The position numbers and the translations under genes were made by a program. A DNA stretch of 64,000 nt. Origin: Actinomycetota bacterium (GTDB lineage Bacteria > Actinomycetota > CADDZG01 > WHSQ01). The stretch is from the NCBI GenBank assembly GCA_030447315.1, contig JAUJPD010000001.1, positions 331,493 through 395,492 on the forward strand. Reading direction: 5' to 3'. Positions 45,176 through 54,472 of the stretch are shown here, piece after piece; positions within the stretch are counted from its first letter, which is position 1; every line of letters begins with the position of its first letter. Below the pieces are notes generated by a model. It saw only the letters and a program-made list of their open reading frames with translations, did not search any database and had not been told where the DNA came from.

Positions 45176-45691
45176 TCAGTGCGTGACGGTGACGCGATCT
45201 CCTTCTTGGACGCCCCATTCGTCGAAGGCGCCCTGGTTCACTTCGAGAGCGGCCTCGTAGGGGACGCCGGGTTCGTAGATCTCACAGGGGTCGGCCTCAC
45301 ACGGCTCCATGTCCAAGATCTTGACGATGCTGCCGCGGCCGTCGATGAAGGCGATCGAAAGAGGTATCAGGGTGTTCTTCATATAGAACCCGCCGGTCGT
45401 TTCTTCGAAGAACAGGAAGATCATCCCGGCATCGTCGTCCAGCGAGGTTCTGTGCATCAGTCCTACGGAACGCTGCTCGGGGGTTTCGGCTTTCTCGGCG
45501 TCGATGATGACCGAGCCCTCCTCGGTGTCGATGAGAACTCTGGCAGGCGCGAACGAGGGCGTGGGACCGGGCACTGCCTGCGCGCTGGGCGATGCAGGAG
45601 GCGAGGCTGCAGCTTGTGGGGCTTGTTGCTCGCGCGAGCACCCAGCCAGCATCACGCACAGCGAAAGAAGGACCGCAAGCTTCATCTTCAT
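45176..45691 (-). CDS. DUF192 lipoprotein
   Basis: 171 aa. Signal with lipobox LCVMLAGC (Cys at 18), a Pro/Ala/Gln linker, then the DUF192 domain: VIIDAEKAETPEQRSVGLMH, DDDAGMIFLFFEETTGGFYMKNTLIPLSIAFID and KILDMEPCEADPC. DUF192 proteins are small secreted beta domains of unresolved role. It interrupts the tad operon between the pilin and tadC-like genes, so it might accompany pilus assembly. Confidence 0.88.
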   Translation of the reverse strand: MKMKLAVLLSLCVMLAGCSREQQAPQAAASPPASPSAQAVPGPTPSFAPARVLIDTEEGSVIIDAEKAETPEQRSVGLMHRTSLDDDAGMIFLFFEETTGGFYMKNTLIPLSIAFIDGRGSIVKILDMEPCEADPCEIYEPGVPYEAALEVNQGAFDEWGVQEGDRVTVTH

Positions 45692-45722
45692 GGGACCAAG
45701 CTTCCCACCTCGGTGGGGCGGG

Positions 45723-46622
45723 TCATCCCAGCGAGATGCTCCGCAGGAACGGGCCGAGGCCGAGCAGGGCGTACGAGGGAAGGATGCAGCAGGTCAGCGG
45801 CACCACCATGAGCACCGGCGCCCGCTTCATCGTGCGTTCGAAGCTCCGGCGCGACTCGGCTCGTCGAGCGGCCGCCAGCTCCTCCAGCTGCCCCGCGAGT
45901 GGCGAACCCATTCGCGTGGACCTCTCCAGCACTGTGGAGAGGGGAGCAAAGCGCGGATCCGCGCTCAGCAACGCCTCGGGCCACTTCGCCCCGAGGCGGA
46001 CCAGCGCCCGGGCTCGCGCCAGGGAGGACCCGAGAGCCGGCACCGTTCCGGCACACGCCAGGTCGAGCGCGTTCGACAAGCAGAGCCCGGCCCGAAGGAG
46101 GGCGGCGACGTGGCCGCACAACGAGGCGATCGGGTCGTCAGCCGGAGCGCGAGGAACCAACCGCCCTATCCAATGCAGACCCGCGAGCGCCAGCGCGATC
46201 CCCACCGACAACATGGCGAGGCCGAGCGGATCCATCAAGGAAGCCCTCGTCATGGGAGTGAAAGGGATGAACAGCAACGGCAGGCCCGCGACCATCCGTC
46301 CCGACAATGCCGCACCCGAGCTCGCCGCGCGCGCCGACTGCAGAAAGGCCCGGCGGTCGTCCATCTCGTCGGCGTGATGATCCAGCCACCGAGCCAGATC
46401 GATCCCGCTCGCCAGATGAAGCTCGAATAGCGGGCGCAGCAGCGATTCGAAGTGCGCGCCTTCGAGAGCATCTGCCAGCGGATAGCCCAGCTGCACCCGT
46501 TGCGCTACGGCGCGGATGTCTTCGGAGACTCCACCAGCTTCCGCCGGCCAGGACAACAGCGCGTGACGCAGGGTGAGGCCGCTGCGGAGAAGTGACGCGA
46601 GGGCTCGCAGGGCGTCGCTCAC
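45723..46622 (-). CDS. Tad pilus inner-membrane platform protein (T2SS GspF domain)
   Basis: 299 aa. GspF-type domain with several helices (LLFIPFTPMTRASLMDP-like hydrophobic blocks and PVLMVVPLTCCILPSYALLG at the C-terminus). N-terminal LRALASLLRSGLTLRHALLSW and LCLSNALDLACAGTVPALGSS are the two conserved cytosolic helix motifs. It starts immediately after tadA (TGA then GTG), so it is TadB/TadC; only one such gene is present, probably a merged or single platform. Confidence 0.85.
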   Translation of the reverse strand: MSDALRALASLLRSGLTLRHALLSWPAEAGGVSEDIRAVAQRVQLGYPLADALEGAHFESLLRPLFELHLASGIDLARWLDHHADEMDDRRAFLQSARAASSGAALSGRMVAGLPLLFIPFTPMTRASLMDPLGLAMLSVGIALALAGLHWIGRLVPRAPADDPIASLCGHVAALLRAGLCLSNALDLACAGTVPALGSSLARARALVRLGAKWPEALLSADPRFAPLSTVLERSTRMGSPLAGQLEELAAARRAESRRSFERTMKRAPVLMVVPLTCCILPSYALLGLGPFLRSISLG

Positions 46623-47654
46623 TCAGAGGTCCATGATCTGGACGATCCGGCGCAACCCGCCCCGTCGCTCCATGTGGACCACGATGTCGAGCGATCTCTC
46701 GACCTTCCTTCGAAGCGCCTGTTCACCCGGAGCATCCGGTGCCATCAGAGCTAGATCCAGCAACCGCTCGGGCGCGTCGGAGGCGGAACGAGCGTGCACG
46801 GTCACCAGCGAGCCCTCATGGCCGGTAGACATCGCGTGAAGCGCGTCGAGTGCCTCGGGCCCGCGAACCTCACCGATCACGATCCGATCGGGCCGCATGC
46901 GCAGGGCTGCCCGCACCAGAGCGGTCTGATCGATGTGTCCCCGGCCCTCGATGTTGGGGGGCCGGGTGAACAGTGAGACGTGATGCTCACACACGGGCCG
47001 GAGCTCAGGAGTCTCTTCGATCACGATCACACGCTCGTGCGCGGGAACGCAGGCGAGGAGAGCGTTTGCGAGCGTCGTCTTGCCAGACCCCGTCCCGCCG
47101 CTGATGGCCATCGTCTTGCGCTCGGCTACGGCGGCTCGCAGGAAGACCGCCTCCTCTGGTCGCAGGGATCCGAAGCCCAGCAGGGCGTCGAGTGTGTAGG
47201 CGCGTTGCGGGAACTTCCGTATCGAGACGACCGGCGAGTGGCCCGAGATCGGAGGCACCACGACGTGGATGCGCGATCCGTCCGGCAACCTTCCGTCCGC
47301 GATGGGAACCAGGACGTCGGCTCGGGCCCCACAGGCAGCCAACATCCGTTCGATGAGATGCGTCAGCTCTGGGGGACTCATGGCAAGCGACGAACGTTGG
47401 AGGCTCCCGGCTCGCTCCAGCCACACCTCGTCGTTCCCGTTCACGAGGATGTCGGTCACCTCGGGGTCCGACATCGCCGCCGACAGGGGCCCGAACCCAT
47501 CGATCCAGTCACAGATCCGTTCCAGCGCGTCGCCCAGGTCTTCTTCAGCCGCGTGCTCTCGCACGACGGCGCGCAGAGCCAGCCGGCGCGACGGCGGATC
47601 GAGCTCCGCAAGACCCTCGTGGCCCCGCAAGAGGTCGAGGAGCGGTTCCTTCAC
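46623..47654 (-). CDS. tadA: Tad pilus assembly ATPase TadA (CpaF)
   Basis: 343 aa from the GTG at 47654. Secretion ATPase features: VTDILVNGNDEVWLE, GTGSGKTTLANALLACVP (Walker A), VIVIEETPELRPVCEHHVSL, LRMRPDRIVIGEVRGPEALD (Walker B) and AMSTGHEGSLVTVHA. The frame is open upstream but reads antiphase to the tadZ-like gene, whose stop overlaps this start (GTGA). Confidence 0.93.
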   Translation of the reverse strand: MKEPLLDLLRGHEGLAELDPPSRRLALRAVVREHAAEEDLGDALERICDWIDGFGPLSAAMSDPEVTDILVNGNDEVWLERAGSLQRSSLAMSPPELTHLIERMLAACGARADVLVPIADGRLPDGSRIHVVVPPISGHSPVVSIRKFPQRAYTLDALLGFGSLRPEEAVFLRAAVAERKTMAISGGTGSGKTTLANALLACVPAHERVIVIEETPELRPVCEHHVSLFTRPPNIEGRGHIDQTALVRAALRMRPDRIVIGEVRGPEALDALHAMSTGHEGSLVTVHARSASDAPERLLDLALMAPDAPGEQALRRKVERSLDIVVHMERRGGLRRIVQIMDL

Positions 47655-48493
47655 GCCTCCAGCGCCCCGGCGAGACGCAGGACCTTCGTCCGCCACCGCG
47701 ACCACGGCGCCGTGACGAGCCGTTTGTCGCCCTCGGCGTCCCTCACCGCTCGCGAGCAGGGAAGCTCCATCGTCACGCGGCGCCCGACCGCCCTTTGAAG
47801 CTCTGCACGCGAGGTCTCGCCGCCCGGCCCGACGCGGTTGGAAACCAGCGCCCACGGGAGATCTGGGTGTTCATCCAGGACCCTGATCGCACCGGCCGCG
47901 GAGGTCACCGTGGGCTGCATCACCAAGACACCGGCGTCACACCTCTCGACGACCCCCGACAACGCATCCGGAGGGGCATCGATCACCACACGCGGAGTCG
48001 TCACGAGAGCGCGCTCCAAGATCGAGGCGGACGCCCCCGGTGCGAGCGAGATCAGCTTGAATCCCCCCGGCACCGGCACCGGGATCGCATCCTCGGCGGG
48101 AGACTCGGGCGCCGCTACGAGACCGAGCCGAAGCGCCACTTGAGGACGATCGTTCACCTCGACCAAACAGGTCGGCTCGGAGCCGGATGCCGCCAGGTGT
48201 AGAGCCAGCGTCGTTGCCCCGCTGCCTCCGGAAGCGCTCGTCACGACGAAGACCCGGCGGGACAGCCGCTCGATCCACCCCTGGATATCCGCGATCACCC
48301 GGTGGGGCTCGGCAGGATCGAACACGATCGCCCCGTCCACGTCCACACCCGCGGCCACCACCACATCGGCCTCCACCGGCACCTCGCGATGCAACCGGAC
48401 CTCCCATCCCGCAGGGGCTCTGTCGAACGCTTTAGCGACGGTCATGCGCGCTTCGTCTGCCGGACAGACGATGGCCACCTGCAGTCGATCCAC
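47651..48493 (-). CDS. TadZ/CpaE-like ParA-family ATPase
   Basis: 280 aa. N-terminal receiver-like region without clear phospho-acceptor, then a ParA/MinD-type P-loop VVTSASGGSGATTLALHLAA (deviant Walker A). A glutamate/aspartate motif appears in RVVIDAPPDAL. TadZ localises the Tad machinery at the cell pole. First gene of the operon, divergent from the HAD gene, so a promoter likely lies in 48494-48564. Confidence 0.85.
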   Translation of the reverse strand: MDRLQVAIVCPADEARMTVAKAFDRAPAGWEVRLHREVPVEADVVVAAGVDVDGAIVFDPAEPHRVIADIQGWIERLSRRVFVVTSASGGSGATTLALHLAASGSEPTCLVEVNDRPQVALRLGLVAAPESPAEDAIPVPVPGGFKLISLAPGASASILERALVTTPRVVIDAPPDALSGVVERCDAGVLVMQPTVTSAAGAIRVLDEHPDLPWALVSNRVGPGGETSRAELQRAVGRRVTMELPCSRAVRDAEGDKRLVTAPWSRWRTKVLRLAGALEA

Positions 48494-48564
48494 GAGAAGA
48501 CCTCATCTCGGCCTCGCGCTGACGACTGTGGCGCGGGCCACGCCGAGGCGACAAACTAGGAGAC

Positions 48565-49365
48565 GTGGAAGCCGCCTTCTTCGACCTCGACAAGACGATC
48601 GTCGCTCGCTCCAGCCCCCTTGCGCTGGGGCGCTCCTTCTTCAACGAAGGCCTGATCAGCCGCTCCGCGTTGATGAAGTCGCTCTACGCGCAACTGATGT
48701 TTCAGCTGATGGGCGCCGACGAAGGAAAGATGGAGCGCATGCGGCAAGAGGCGGCGAAGCTGACCGAGGGATGGGAGCAAGAAAAGGTCCGAAACGTGGT
48801 CACCGAGGTGCTCGAGAAGGTCATGTCTCCACTGATCTATTCGGAAGCCTTGGAGCTGATGCACGACCACCGGGCCGCGGGACGCCTCATCGTGATCGTC
48901 TCTTCTTCCCCAGAAGAGGTCGTCGAGCCGTTGGCGAAGATGCTCTACGTCGACCGTTACATCGCCACCCGCCCGAAGATCGTGGACGGCAGGTACACGG
49001 GCGAGCTCGACTTCTACGCCTACGGCCCTCACAAGGCAGAGGCGATCATGGGTCTGGCAGAAGAAGCCGGCATCGACCTCGGGAGCTCGTTCGCGTACTC
49101 GGACTCGGTCACCGACCTTCCGATGCTGGAGGTGGTGGGGAATCCGGTCGTGGTGAACCCCGACAAGGGTCTGCGCAAGCTGGCGGCGGACCGAGGTTGG
49201 GACATCGAGTTCTTCCGCAACCCCGTGTCGATCCGGGATCGTCTGCCACGGCTGAGGACCCCGGAGGTCTCCCGGAACAACGGCATCGCAGCGGCCGTGC
49301 TCGTGGGTGTGGGGACCGCGTGGTGGGTCTCTCGGCGCAGAGCGATGGCCTCGGATCTAGCGTGA
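48565..49365 (+). CDS. HAD-IB family hydrolase with C-terminal membrane helix
   Basis: 266 aa. HAD motifs: AAFFDLDKTIV (I), LIVIVSSSPEEVVEPL (II) and SYSD-like YSDSVTDLPMLEVVGNPVVV (IV). The subclass IB cap resembles SerB and acyltransferase-linked phosphatases. A C-terminal hydrophobic segment (NNGIAAAVLVGVGTAWWVS) may tether it to the membrane. GTG start; its stop overlaps a possible start of the NlpC/P60 gene. Confidence 0.88.
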   Translation: MEAAFFDLDKTIVARSSPLALGRSFFNEGLISRSALMKSLYAQLMFQLMGADEGKMERMRQEAAKLTEGWEQEKVRNVVTEVLEKVMSPLIYSEALELMHDHRAAGRLIVIVSSSPEEVVEPLAKMLYVDRYIATRPKIVDGRYTGELDFYAYGPHKAEAIMGLAEEAGIDLGSSFAYSDSVTDLPMLEVVGNPVVVNPDKGLRKLAADRGWDIEFFRNPVSIRDRLPRLRTPEVSRNNGIAAAVLVGVGTAWWVSRRRAMASDLA

Positions 49366-49370
49366 TCGAG

Positions 49371-50453
49371 ATGAACAAGCCAGCCGGGTTCGCACGCGGC
49401 TCGAGGGTCGGCGTCATAGCGCTGCTATGTGTGGCCACCCTCGCCCCCTCGGGTTCGCTGCAGGCCGCTCCTTCGCAAGCCGACATAGCAGCCGCGGAGG
49501 CGCGGCTGATGGAGATCGAACGGGACTTCGAGATCGTGGTTGAGGAATACAACGCGGTCAACGAGCGGCTGTCTGCGATCCAACATGACATGGCCACGTC
49601 GCAGCTGATCGTTCGCCACATCCAGGAGCGGATGGGCACCAAGCAGGCGGCCGCGGTGGCCTTGGCCGTCGAGTTGTACAAGGCCGGCCCCGCCGCCTCG
49701 GACGTGGAGGCCATCTTGTCGTCGGAGAGCCTGGCCGAGATCGAGACCAGGGTGCAGTACCTCAGGTCCTCCAACCACGCGCACGCCGCGGTGTTCGAAA
49801 GGCTCGCCGCCGACCGGGTCGAGCTGGACGCTCATCTCGCCACCTTGGAACGCAAGAAGGCAGACGCGCTGGCCGCCCAGGCTCAGCTCGATCGGCTGCG
49901 GGTGGATGTAGAGGCCAAGATCGCGGCGCAACGGGACGAGATCAGCGACCTGAACGCCGCGCTGGAGAGGGCCCGGCGACGCGACCAAGCGCGGGCCGCG
50001 GCCGCGGCCCGCGCCGCCGCCGCGGCGTCATCCAGGGGATCTGCTGCACCAACCACGTCGGTGATCGGTTCCGTCTCGGCCCGACCTGCGGCCGCGCCCA
50101 ACGCCGGGGCTCAGGTTGCGGTCGATGCTGCTCTCACCCAGGTGGGCAAGCCATATCAGTGGGCAGCGGCCGGGCCCGACAGCTACGACTGCTCGGGGCT
50201 GACGCTGTGGGCGTGGGCGCACGCCGATGTATCCCTGCCGCACAACTCGGGGATGCAGTACGAGGCGACGCCTCGGGTTGCTCAGAGCGACTGGCAGCCG
50301 GGGGATCTGCTCTTCTTCGGCACCCCTATCCATCACGTGGCCATGTACATCGGCAACGGACAGATGGTCCAGGCCCCCTATACGGGGAGCCAGGTGCAGG
50401 TGGTGAGCGCTTACCGGTCCGACTACGTCGGAGCCGGCCGGCCGGGCGTGTAG
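49371..50453 (+). CDS. Secreted NlpC/P60 peptidoglycan endopeptidase
   Basis: 360 aa. Signal peptide (VIALLCVATLAPSGSLQAAP), a long coiled coil (about 40-215; LMEIERDFEIVVEEYNAV and IAAQRDEISDLNAALERAR), an Ala/Ser linker, and a C-terminal NlpC/P60 domain with catalytic Cys in DSYDCSGLTLW and His in TPIHHVAMYIG. Same architecture as mycobacterial RipA/Rv2190c types, which cleave D-Glu to diaminopimelate links. ATG at 49371, or GTG at 49362 overlapping the HAD stop. Confidence 0.93.
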   Translation: MNKPAGFARGSRVGVIALLCVATLAPSGSLQAAPSQADIAAAEARLMEIERDFEIVVEEYNAVNERLSAIQHDMATSQLIVRHIQERMGTKQAAAVALAVELYKAGPAASDVEAILSSESLAEIETRVQYLRSSNHAHAAVFERLAADRVELDAHLATLERKKADALAAQAQLDRLRVDVEAKIAAQRDEISDLNAALERARRRDQARAAAAARAAAAASSRGSAAPTTSVIGSVSARPAAAPNAGAQVAVDAALTQVGKPYQWAAAGPDSYDCSGLTLWAWAHADVSLPHNSGMQYEATPRVAQSDWQPGDLLFFGTPIHHVAMYIGNGQMVQAPYTGSQVQVVSAYRSDYVGAGRPGV

Positions 50454-50468
50454 ATCGTCGGGGCGGTT

Positions 50469-50663
50469 CTAGTCGTCCTTCCCATCGGTGTCGGCGTCGT
50501 CGACCGCGTCTTCGACCTCCTGGCCCGCGTCTTCGGCCCCCTTCTCGAGGTCGTTGCCGACCTCGTTCACATCGTCCCGGTCCTCTCTGTCGCACGCCGT
50601 GGCCGTGCCGGCCCCCATCAACAAGATGGCGACGAGGCCGAGCCTCAGGAACCGCTCCTTCAT
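50469..50663 (-). CDS. Small acidic lipoprotein of unknown function
   Basis: 64 aa. The ATG at 50663 has AGGAGGAGA 6 nt upstream. Signal LGLVAILLMGAGTATAC gives a lipid-modified Cys at about 24; the mature part is nearly all Asp, Glu and Val with DRDDVNEVGNDLEKGAED heptad-like spacing. Similar tiny entericidin-like lipoproteins are common; no function assigned. Confidence 0.65.
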   Translation of the reverse strand: MKERFLRLGLVAILLMGAGTATACDREDRDDVNEVGNDLEKGAEDAGQEVEDAVDDADTDGKDD

Positions 50664-50742
50664 GTCTCTCCTCCTGGGTTGGGTCGCAGCCTGCGGAACA
50701 GACGTACCCACTTAACCAGCGTGACGAACTCCCGCCCGGTTC

Positions 50743-51681
50743 CTATCGGGTTCCGGTTCCGGGGCCGCTCAGCTGGACGTCGCCTTTGGTGGTGATCACG
50801 AAGACCTGCCAGAAGTAATAGGCCAGGAAGTTGCGGGGATCGCGCTTGATGTGACGGGTGTATGCCTGGATCGCGTCGACGTAGGCATAGCTGTGGTTGT
50901 AGGCGTAAAGCGCCCCGCGCATGTCCTTGGGTGCGCCGCTCGCCGCCAGGTAACGAGCCGCCGCCGGGATCGCGTCGCGTGGATCGAGGATGTCGCCTCC
51001 ATCTCCGTATATGTCCCATGTCGACGGGATGAACTGCATCGGGCCCATCGCGCCGGCGGAGCTCGGCCCCATGAACCGCCCGAACTTGGACTCGACGAAG
51101 TTGAGCGCGGCCAGGACCTCCCAGTCGATACCGAAACGGGCCGCGGCCTTGTCGTAGAGGCGGCGCAACAACCTGGGGTCGTCCGGCGGCGTTATCGGCA
51201 ACGTGCCGGCCCGTTCGAGCGGTGTGACCAGGGAGCGCAAACCCCGGCCCGCGCTCACGTGGTCTTGGATGATCCGGTCCCACCGGGGACCCGCGAAGCG
51301 CAGTACCCGCTGGGTGGTACGGGGGCGGGTGACCAGGAGACGGTAAAGGGCCTGCTGACGCAGTGCGCCCAGCGCAACGATGCGCGAGGTGGGCTCCCGC
51401 AGCGACCCGCCCTCTTGCAGCCAGACATCGATCGCTCGCTTGAGGTCGCGTTCAACCGAAACCAACTCCGCGGCCACCGCCTTCGGAGAGCGAGGCACGG
51501 GCGAGCCGGGCGACGGGAACCGGATCTTGGGCTCTTGAGCCGTCGCGGGGTCCGACGCCGGATCATCGCTCGGAGCGAGCGTCCTCGGGCGAGCCGCTGG
51601 TGGCTCGGCCCGTGGAACCGCGCTATCGGGGGTGCACGACGAAAGGAGAGCCAGAGCCAGGACCGCGGCAAGGACCTTCAT
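50743..51681 (-). CDS. Lytic transglycosylase (SLT domain) lipoprotein
   Basis: 312 aa. Signal peptide with lipobox LALLSSC (Cys at 16), a Pro-rich linker, then a helical region and an SLT domain: EVLAALNFVESKFGRFMG (catalytic Glu in VES), SSAGAMGPMQFIPSTW, ALYAYNHSYAYVDAIQ. Cleaves glycan strands of peptidoglycan to give anhydro-muropeptides. Located beside NlpC/P60 and the D-Glu pair, supporting a cell-wall turnover theme. Confidence 0.92.
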   Translation of the reverse strand: MKVLAAVLALALLSSCTPDSAVPRAEPPAARPRTLAPSDDPASDPATAQEPKIRFPSPGSPVPRSPKAVAAELVSVERDLKRAIDVWLQEGGSLREPTSRIVALGALRQQALYRLLVTRPRTTQRVLRFAGPRWDRIIQDHVSAGRGLRSLVTPLERAGTLPITPPDDPRLLRRLYDKAAARFGIDWEVLAALNFVESKFGRFMGPSSAGAMGPMQFIPSTWDIYGDGGDILDPRDAIPAAARYLAASGAPKDMRGALYAYNHSYAYVDAIQAYTRHIKRDPRNFLAYYFWQVFVITTKGDVQLSGPGTGTR

Positions 51682-51702
51682 GCCCCGACGCTACAGGTCG
51701 TT

Positions 51703-52677
51703 CTAAGGGGCCGCGTCCGCGCCCGCAAGACCCCGGGCGGGCGCCTCGATCACGTCTTCTGTCGCCGGAGGCTTCGCTTCCTTCCGAACGATGAAGGCCA
51801 CCGAGGCGACGATGATCGATGCGCCGACGAAAATGGAAGACGTGATCTCTTCCGAGAGCACCAGCCACCCCAGGAAGATCGCTATGACGGGATTGACGTA
51901 GGCGTAGGTCGCTACCTTGGACACCGGTGCATGCTGCAACACCCACACGTAGGCCGTGAAGGCGACGAGGGAGCCGATCACGACGAGGTAGGTGAAAGCG
52001 ACCAGCGAGCGCGTGGAGAACTTGGAGGCGTCCAGACCTCCCGCTTCGCCGAGAGCAAGCCCAACGAGGACCATCGCGGCGCCTCCCAACAACATCTGGT
52101 ACGAGGTCGAGACCACGGGGTCTCGTGGCATGTCGATGCGACTGGACAAGAAAGATCCGTTGCCCCACGAAGCCGCCGCGATGAGCAACAGAAGGATCCC
52201 GCCCAGCGACACCCCGTCCGGCTGCTCGCCCGGCAGGACCAAGACCGCGACGCCGAGGAATCCGACGCCGACGCCGATCAAGGTGCCCGAGGAGACGTTG
52301 TCGCGAGCCATGAACCGATAGAGGACGACCCACAGGGGCGTGGAGGCGATGATGAGCGAGGCCAGTCCGGAAGGCACCTCCTGCTCGGCCGTCATCACCA
52401 GGCCATTGCCCCCCAGCAGCAAGAGCGACCCGACGATGGCCGCCGATCGCAGTTGCGGAGCGGTGACCCTCATGCCCTCGCGGCCCTTGCGGAACCACAG
52501 GAAGCCGTACATCAGCACCCCGGCGATGAGGAAGCGCACGCCTCCCGCCAAGAAGGGTGGAAGGGTCTCGACCGTTACCCGGATCGCCAGATAGGTCGAG
52601 CCCCACACGATGTAGACCGTCCACAGCGCGGACCACACCATCCATGAAGGCGCAGCCTGCTCCCGTGACGAGGTCAT
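51703..52677 (-). CDS. EamA/DMT-family transporter (first copy)
   Basis: 324 aa. Ten helices in two EamA repeats, with WSALWTVYIVWGSTYLAIRV at the N-terminus and AYVNPVIAIFLGWLVLSEEI in the second repeat. Members export or import amino acids and other metabolites; substrate not predictable. Long open frame on the other strand here is antisense noise. Confidence 0.92.
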   Translation of the reverse strand: MTSSREQAAPSWMVWSALWTVYIVWGSTYLAIRVTVETLPPFLAGGVRFLIAGVLMYGFLWFRKGREGMRVTAPQLRSAAIVGSLLLLGGNGLVMTAEQEVPSGLASLIIASTPLWVVLYRFMARDNVSSGTLIGVGVGFLGVAVLVLPGEQPDGVSLGGILLLLIAAASWGNGSFLSSRIDMPRDPVVSTSYQMLLGGAAMVLVGLALGEAGGLDASKFSTRSLVAFTYLVVIGSLVAFTAYVWVLQHAPVSKVATYAYVNPVIAIFLGWLVLSEEITSSIFVGASIIVASVAFIVRKEAKPPATEDVIEAPARGLAGADAAP

Positions 52678-52802
52678 GATGGCGGCAACCCGGCCCCCAG
52701 GGAACCTATTCCGGAAGAGCGCCGGGTTCGAAGAAGCGAAGGTGGGCCCTCCAGCGCCCAGGCTGCGGCCGGGAGCGTGCCTTCGAGACTTAAGGTCATC
52801 CG

Positions 52803-53432
52803 ATGGTCATAGCAGCCGGTCGCGCCTATGCCGATCTGGTGCGCTGGATGAAGAAGGCGCGGCCTCGTGGTCTGCGGCCGTGGCGCCTGACCCGCAGCAT
52901 CTTCCGGGCCTGCATGGTCGGTTCAACCCTCGTCCTCGGTGGGATCGGCTTGATCCGCCCGAGCCGGTTCGGCTCGCAGAGCAGCAGCGCGGGAGGAGGG
53001 CCCGAGTGGTGGGCGCTGGGCTTGCTCGTCGCTCTATGCGTGGTAGCCGTGATGTTGCGCCGGCGACCGATCGCGGAGGCCGCCGCCCGCCTGGTGGAGC
53101 CGTGGCGCCGTCCGCTGACGGACCTTGCCTCCTTCGAGCCCGCCGCGAGCGCGCTGGAGTCGTGCCCGGCCCCCTTGCGCACTCGGTTCGCCATCGGTTG
53201 GGTGTGGGGGCCGGCGTTGCTGGTGGTGGCCGGAGCGTTCTTCGCGGCCTCGGCCATCTACTTCGTCATCGACGCGATCCTGGCCGGCTTCTCGATCGGT
53301 TGGGAGCAACCGCTCCTGGCGGTGATCAACATGATCTTGAGCTTGGTCGTGCTGCGCGTGGGGGCCGGGCGCCTCGCGACGTGGAGACTCGCCTGGAGCG
53401 TTCACCGTGAGGTCACCGGCGGCTACCTCTGA
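52803..53432 (+). CDS. Integral membrane protein of unknown function
   Basis: 209 aa with about four membrane helices (around 36-56, 70-85, 138-160 and 170-185). N-terminal cytosolic basic segment RWMKKARPRGLRPWRL. I do not recognise a family. Its last 10 nt overlap the end of the convergent dgcN-like gene. Confidence 0.65.
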   Translation: MVIAAGRAYADLVRWMKKARPRGLRPWRLTRSIFRACMVGSTLVLGGIGLIRPSRFGSQSSSAGGGPEWWALGLLVALCVVAVMLRRRPIAEAAARLVEPWRRPLTDLASFEPAASALESCPAPLRTRFAIGWVWGPALLVVAGAFFAASAIYFVIDAILAGFSIGWEQPLLAVINMILSLVVLRVGAGRLATWRLAWSVHREVTGGYL

Positions 53433-54472
53433 TCGATCGCCGCCGCCACTGCCTCCCACAGTTTGGGTCCGCCGCCTCTAAAGACGTCGGCAGCGGGAAG
53501 CTCGAGCTCGTCTTCGATCTCCTCTATGGCCTTCGCCGCCTGGGCGTCGTCGAGGCCTCGGCAGTTCACCGCAACGCAGGTCACCTGCGCGGGCCGCACC
53601 GTGGCTGCGGCTTCCTCGTACGAGCGCCGCATGTCTGTAAGGGAAGGAAGCACGGTGTAGGGCGGTTCCTCGATCGCGGTGCGGCCGGCCTGATGACAGA
53701 GAACCAGCGCGTGCGGAGCGCTGCCGTGCAACAACCCCAAGGTGACTCCGGCGTAGGCCGGATGCCACAGGCTGCCCTGGCCCTCGACGAACAAGACCTC
53801 GCTCGAAGGATCTGCCTCGCAGACCAGCGTCTCGGCGGACCCTGCCAAGAAGTCCGAGATGACGCGATCGACCGCGATGCCTTTGCCCGCGATCATGATG
53901 CCGGTTTGGCCGGTGGCGACGAACTCGCCGCGGACACCCGCCGCGGCGGCCGCCGCCGCTATCTCCAAGCTCGCCGTCATCTTGCCGACCGCACAGTCGC
54001 TCCCGACGGTGAGAACCGTCTTCTGCGACACCTTCAGGCTCCTGCCCGAGAACAGCGGTAGATCATCGGGCGGTTGGCGCACGTCCCACAGACGAGCTCC
54101 GCTCCCGGCGGCGCGTTCAACGACCTCTCCGTCGTCGGCAAGGAAGCGGTGCAGGCCGTTGGCGATCTCCAGGCCCGCATCCACGGCCTCCAGCAACCAC
54201 GAACGCCAGTGCTCTGGGATCCAGCCTCCCGGAGTCGCGACCCCCAAGAGCAGAGAGGTGCCGCCCAGACGCACCGCATCTCGCAGCTCGCCCACCACAG
54301 GAGCGTCGGAGCCGAGAGCGGGCATCACGTCGCGCATGCTGGATCCCGCGTGGTCGCGATCGAGAACGGCCACCACGGGATCGCGGGCGTAGCGCAGAAC
54401 CCCGTGAGCGGTCTTCGCATTGCGGGCCGTCGTGAATCCGTCCGTCAGAACGATCCAGGAACGCGATCTCAC
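53423..54472 (-). CDS. DUF1611 / DgcN-like D-glutamate N-acetyltransferase
   Basis: 349 aa. P-loop-like VLTVGSDCAVGKMTASLEIA, then FVATGQTGIMIAGKGIAVDRV, VLFVEGQGSLWHPAYAGVTLGLLHG and LVLCHQAGR, all diagnostic of DUF1611. The characterised DgcN of marine proteobacteria and haloarchaea N-acetylates D-glutamate and works with DgcA, an enolase-superfamily epimerase. Here the gene overlaps just such an epimerase by 4 nt, which is the main support for the call. Substrate in this organism is inferred. Confidence 0.82.
   Translation of the reverse strand: MRSRSWIVLTDGFTTARNAKTAHGVLRYARDPVVAVLDRDHAGSSMRDVMPALGSDAPVVGELRDAVRLGGTSLLLGVATPGGWIPEHWRSWLLEAVDAGLEIANGLHRFLADDGEVVERAAGSGARLWDVRQPPDDLPLFSGRSLKVSQKTVLTVGSDCAVGKMTASLEIAAAAAAAGVRGEFVATGQTGIMIAGKGIAVDRVISDFLAGSAETLVCEADPSSEVLFVEGQGSLWHPAYAGVTLGLLHGSAPHALVLCHQAGRTAIEEPPYTVLPSLTDMRRSYEEAAATVRPAQVTCVAVNCRGLDDAQAAKAIEEIEDELELPAADVFRGGGPKLWEAVAAAIDQR

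Noticed and set aside
50851..52647. A 598-codon plus-strand open frame opposite the transglycosylase and DMT transporter
   Set aside because: It spans two unrelated genes and the gap between them and has no domain; antisense noise.
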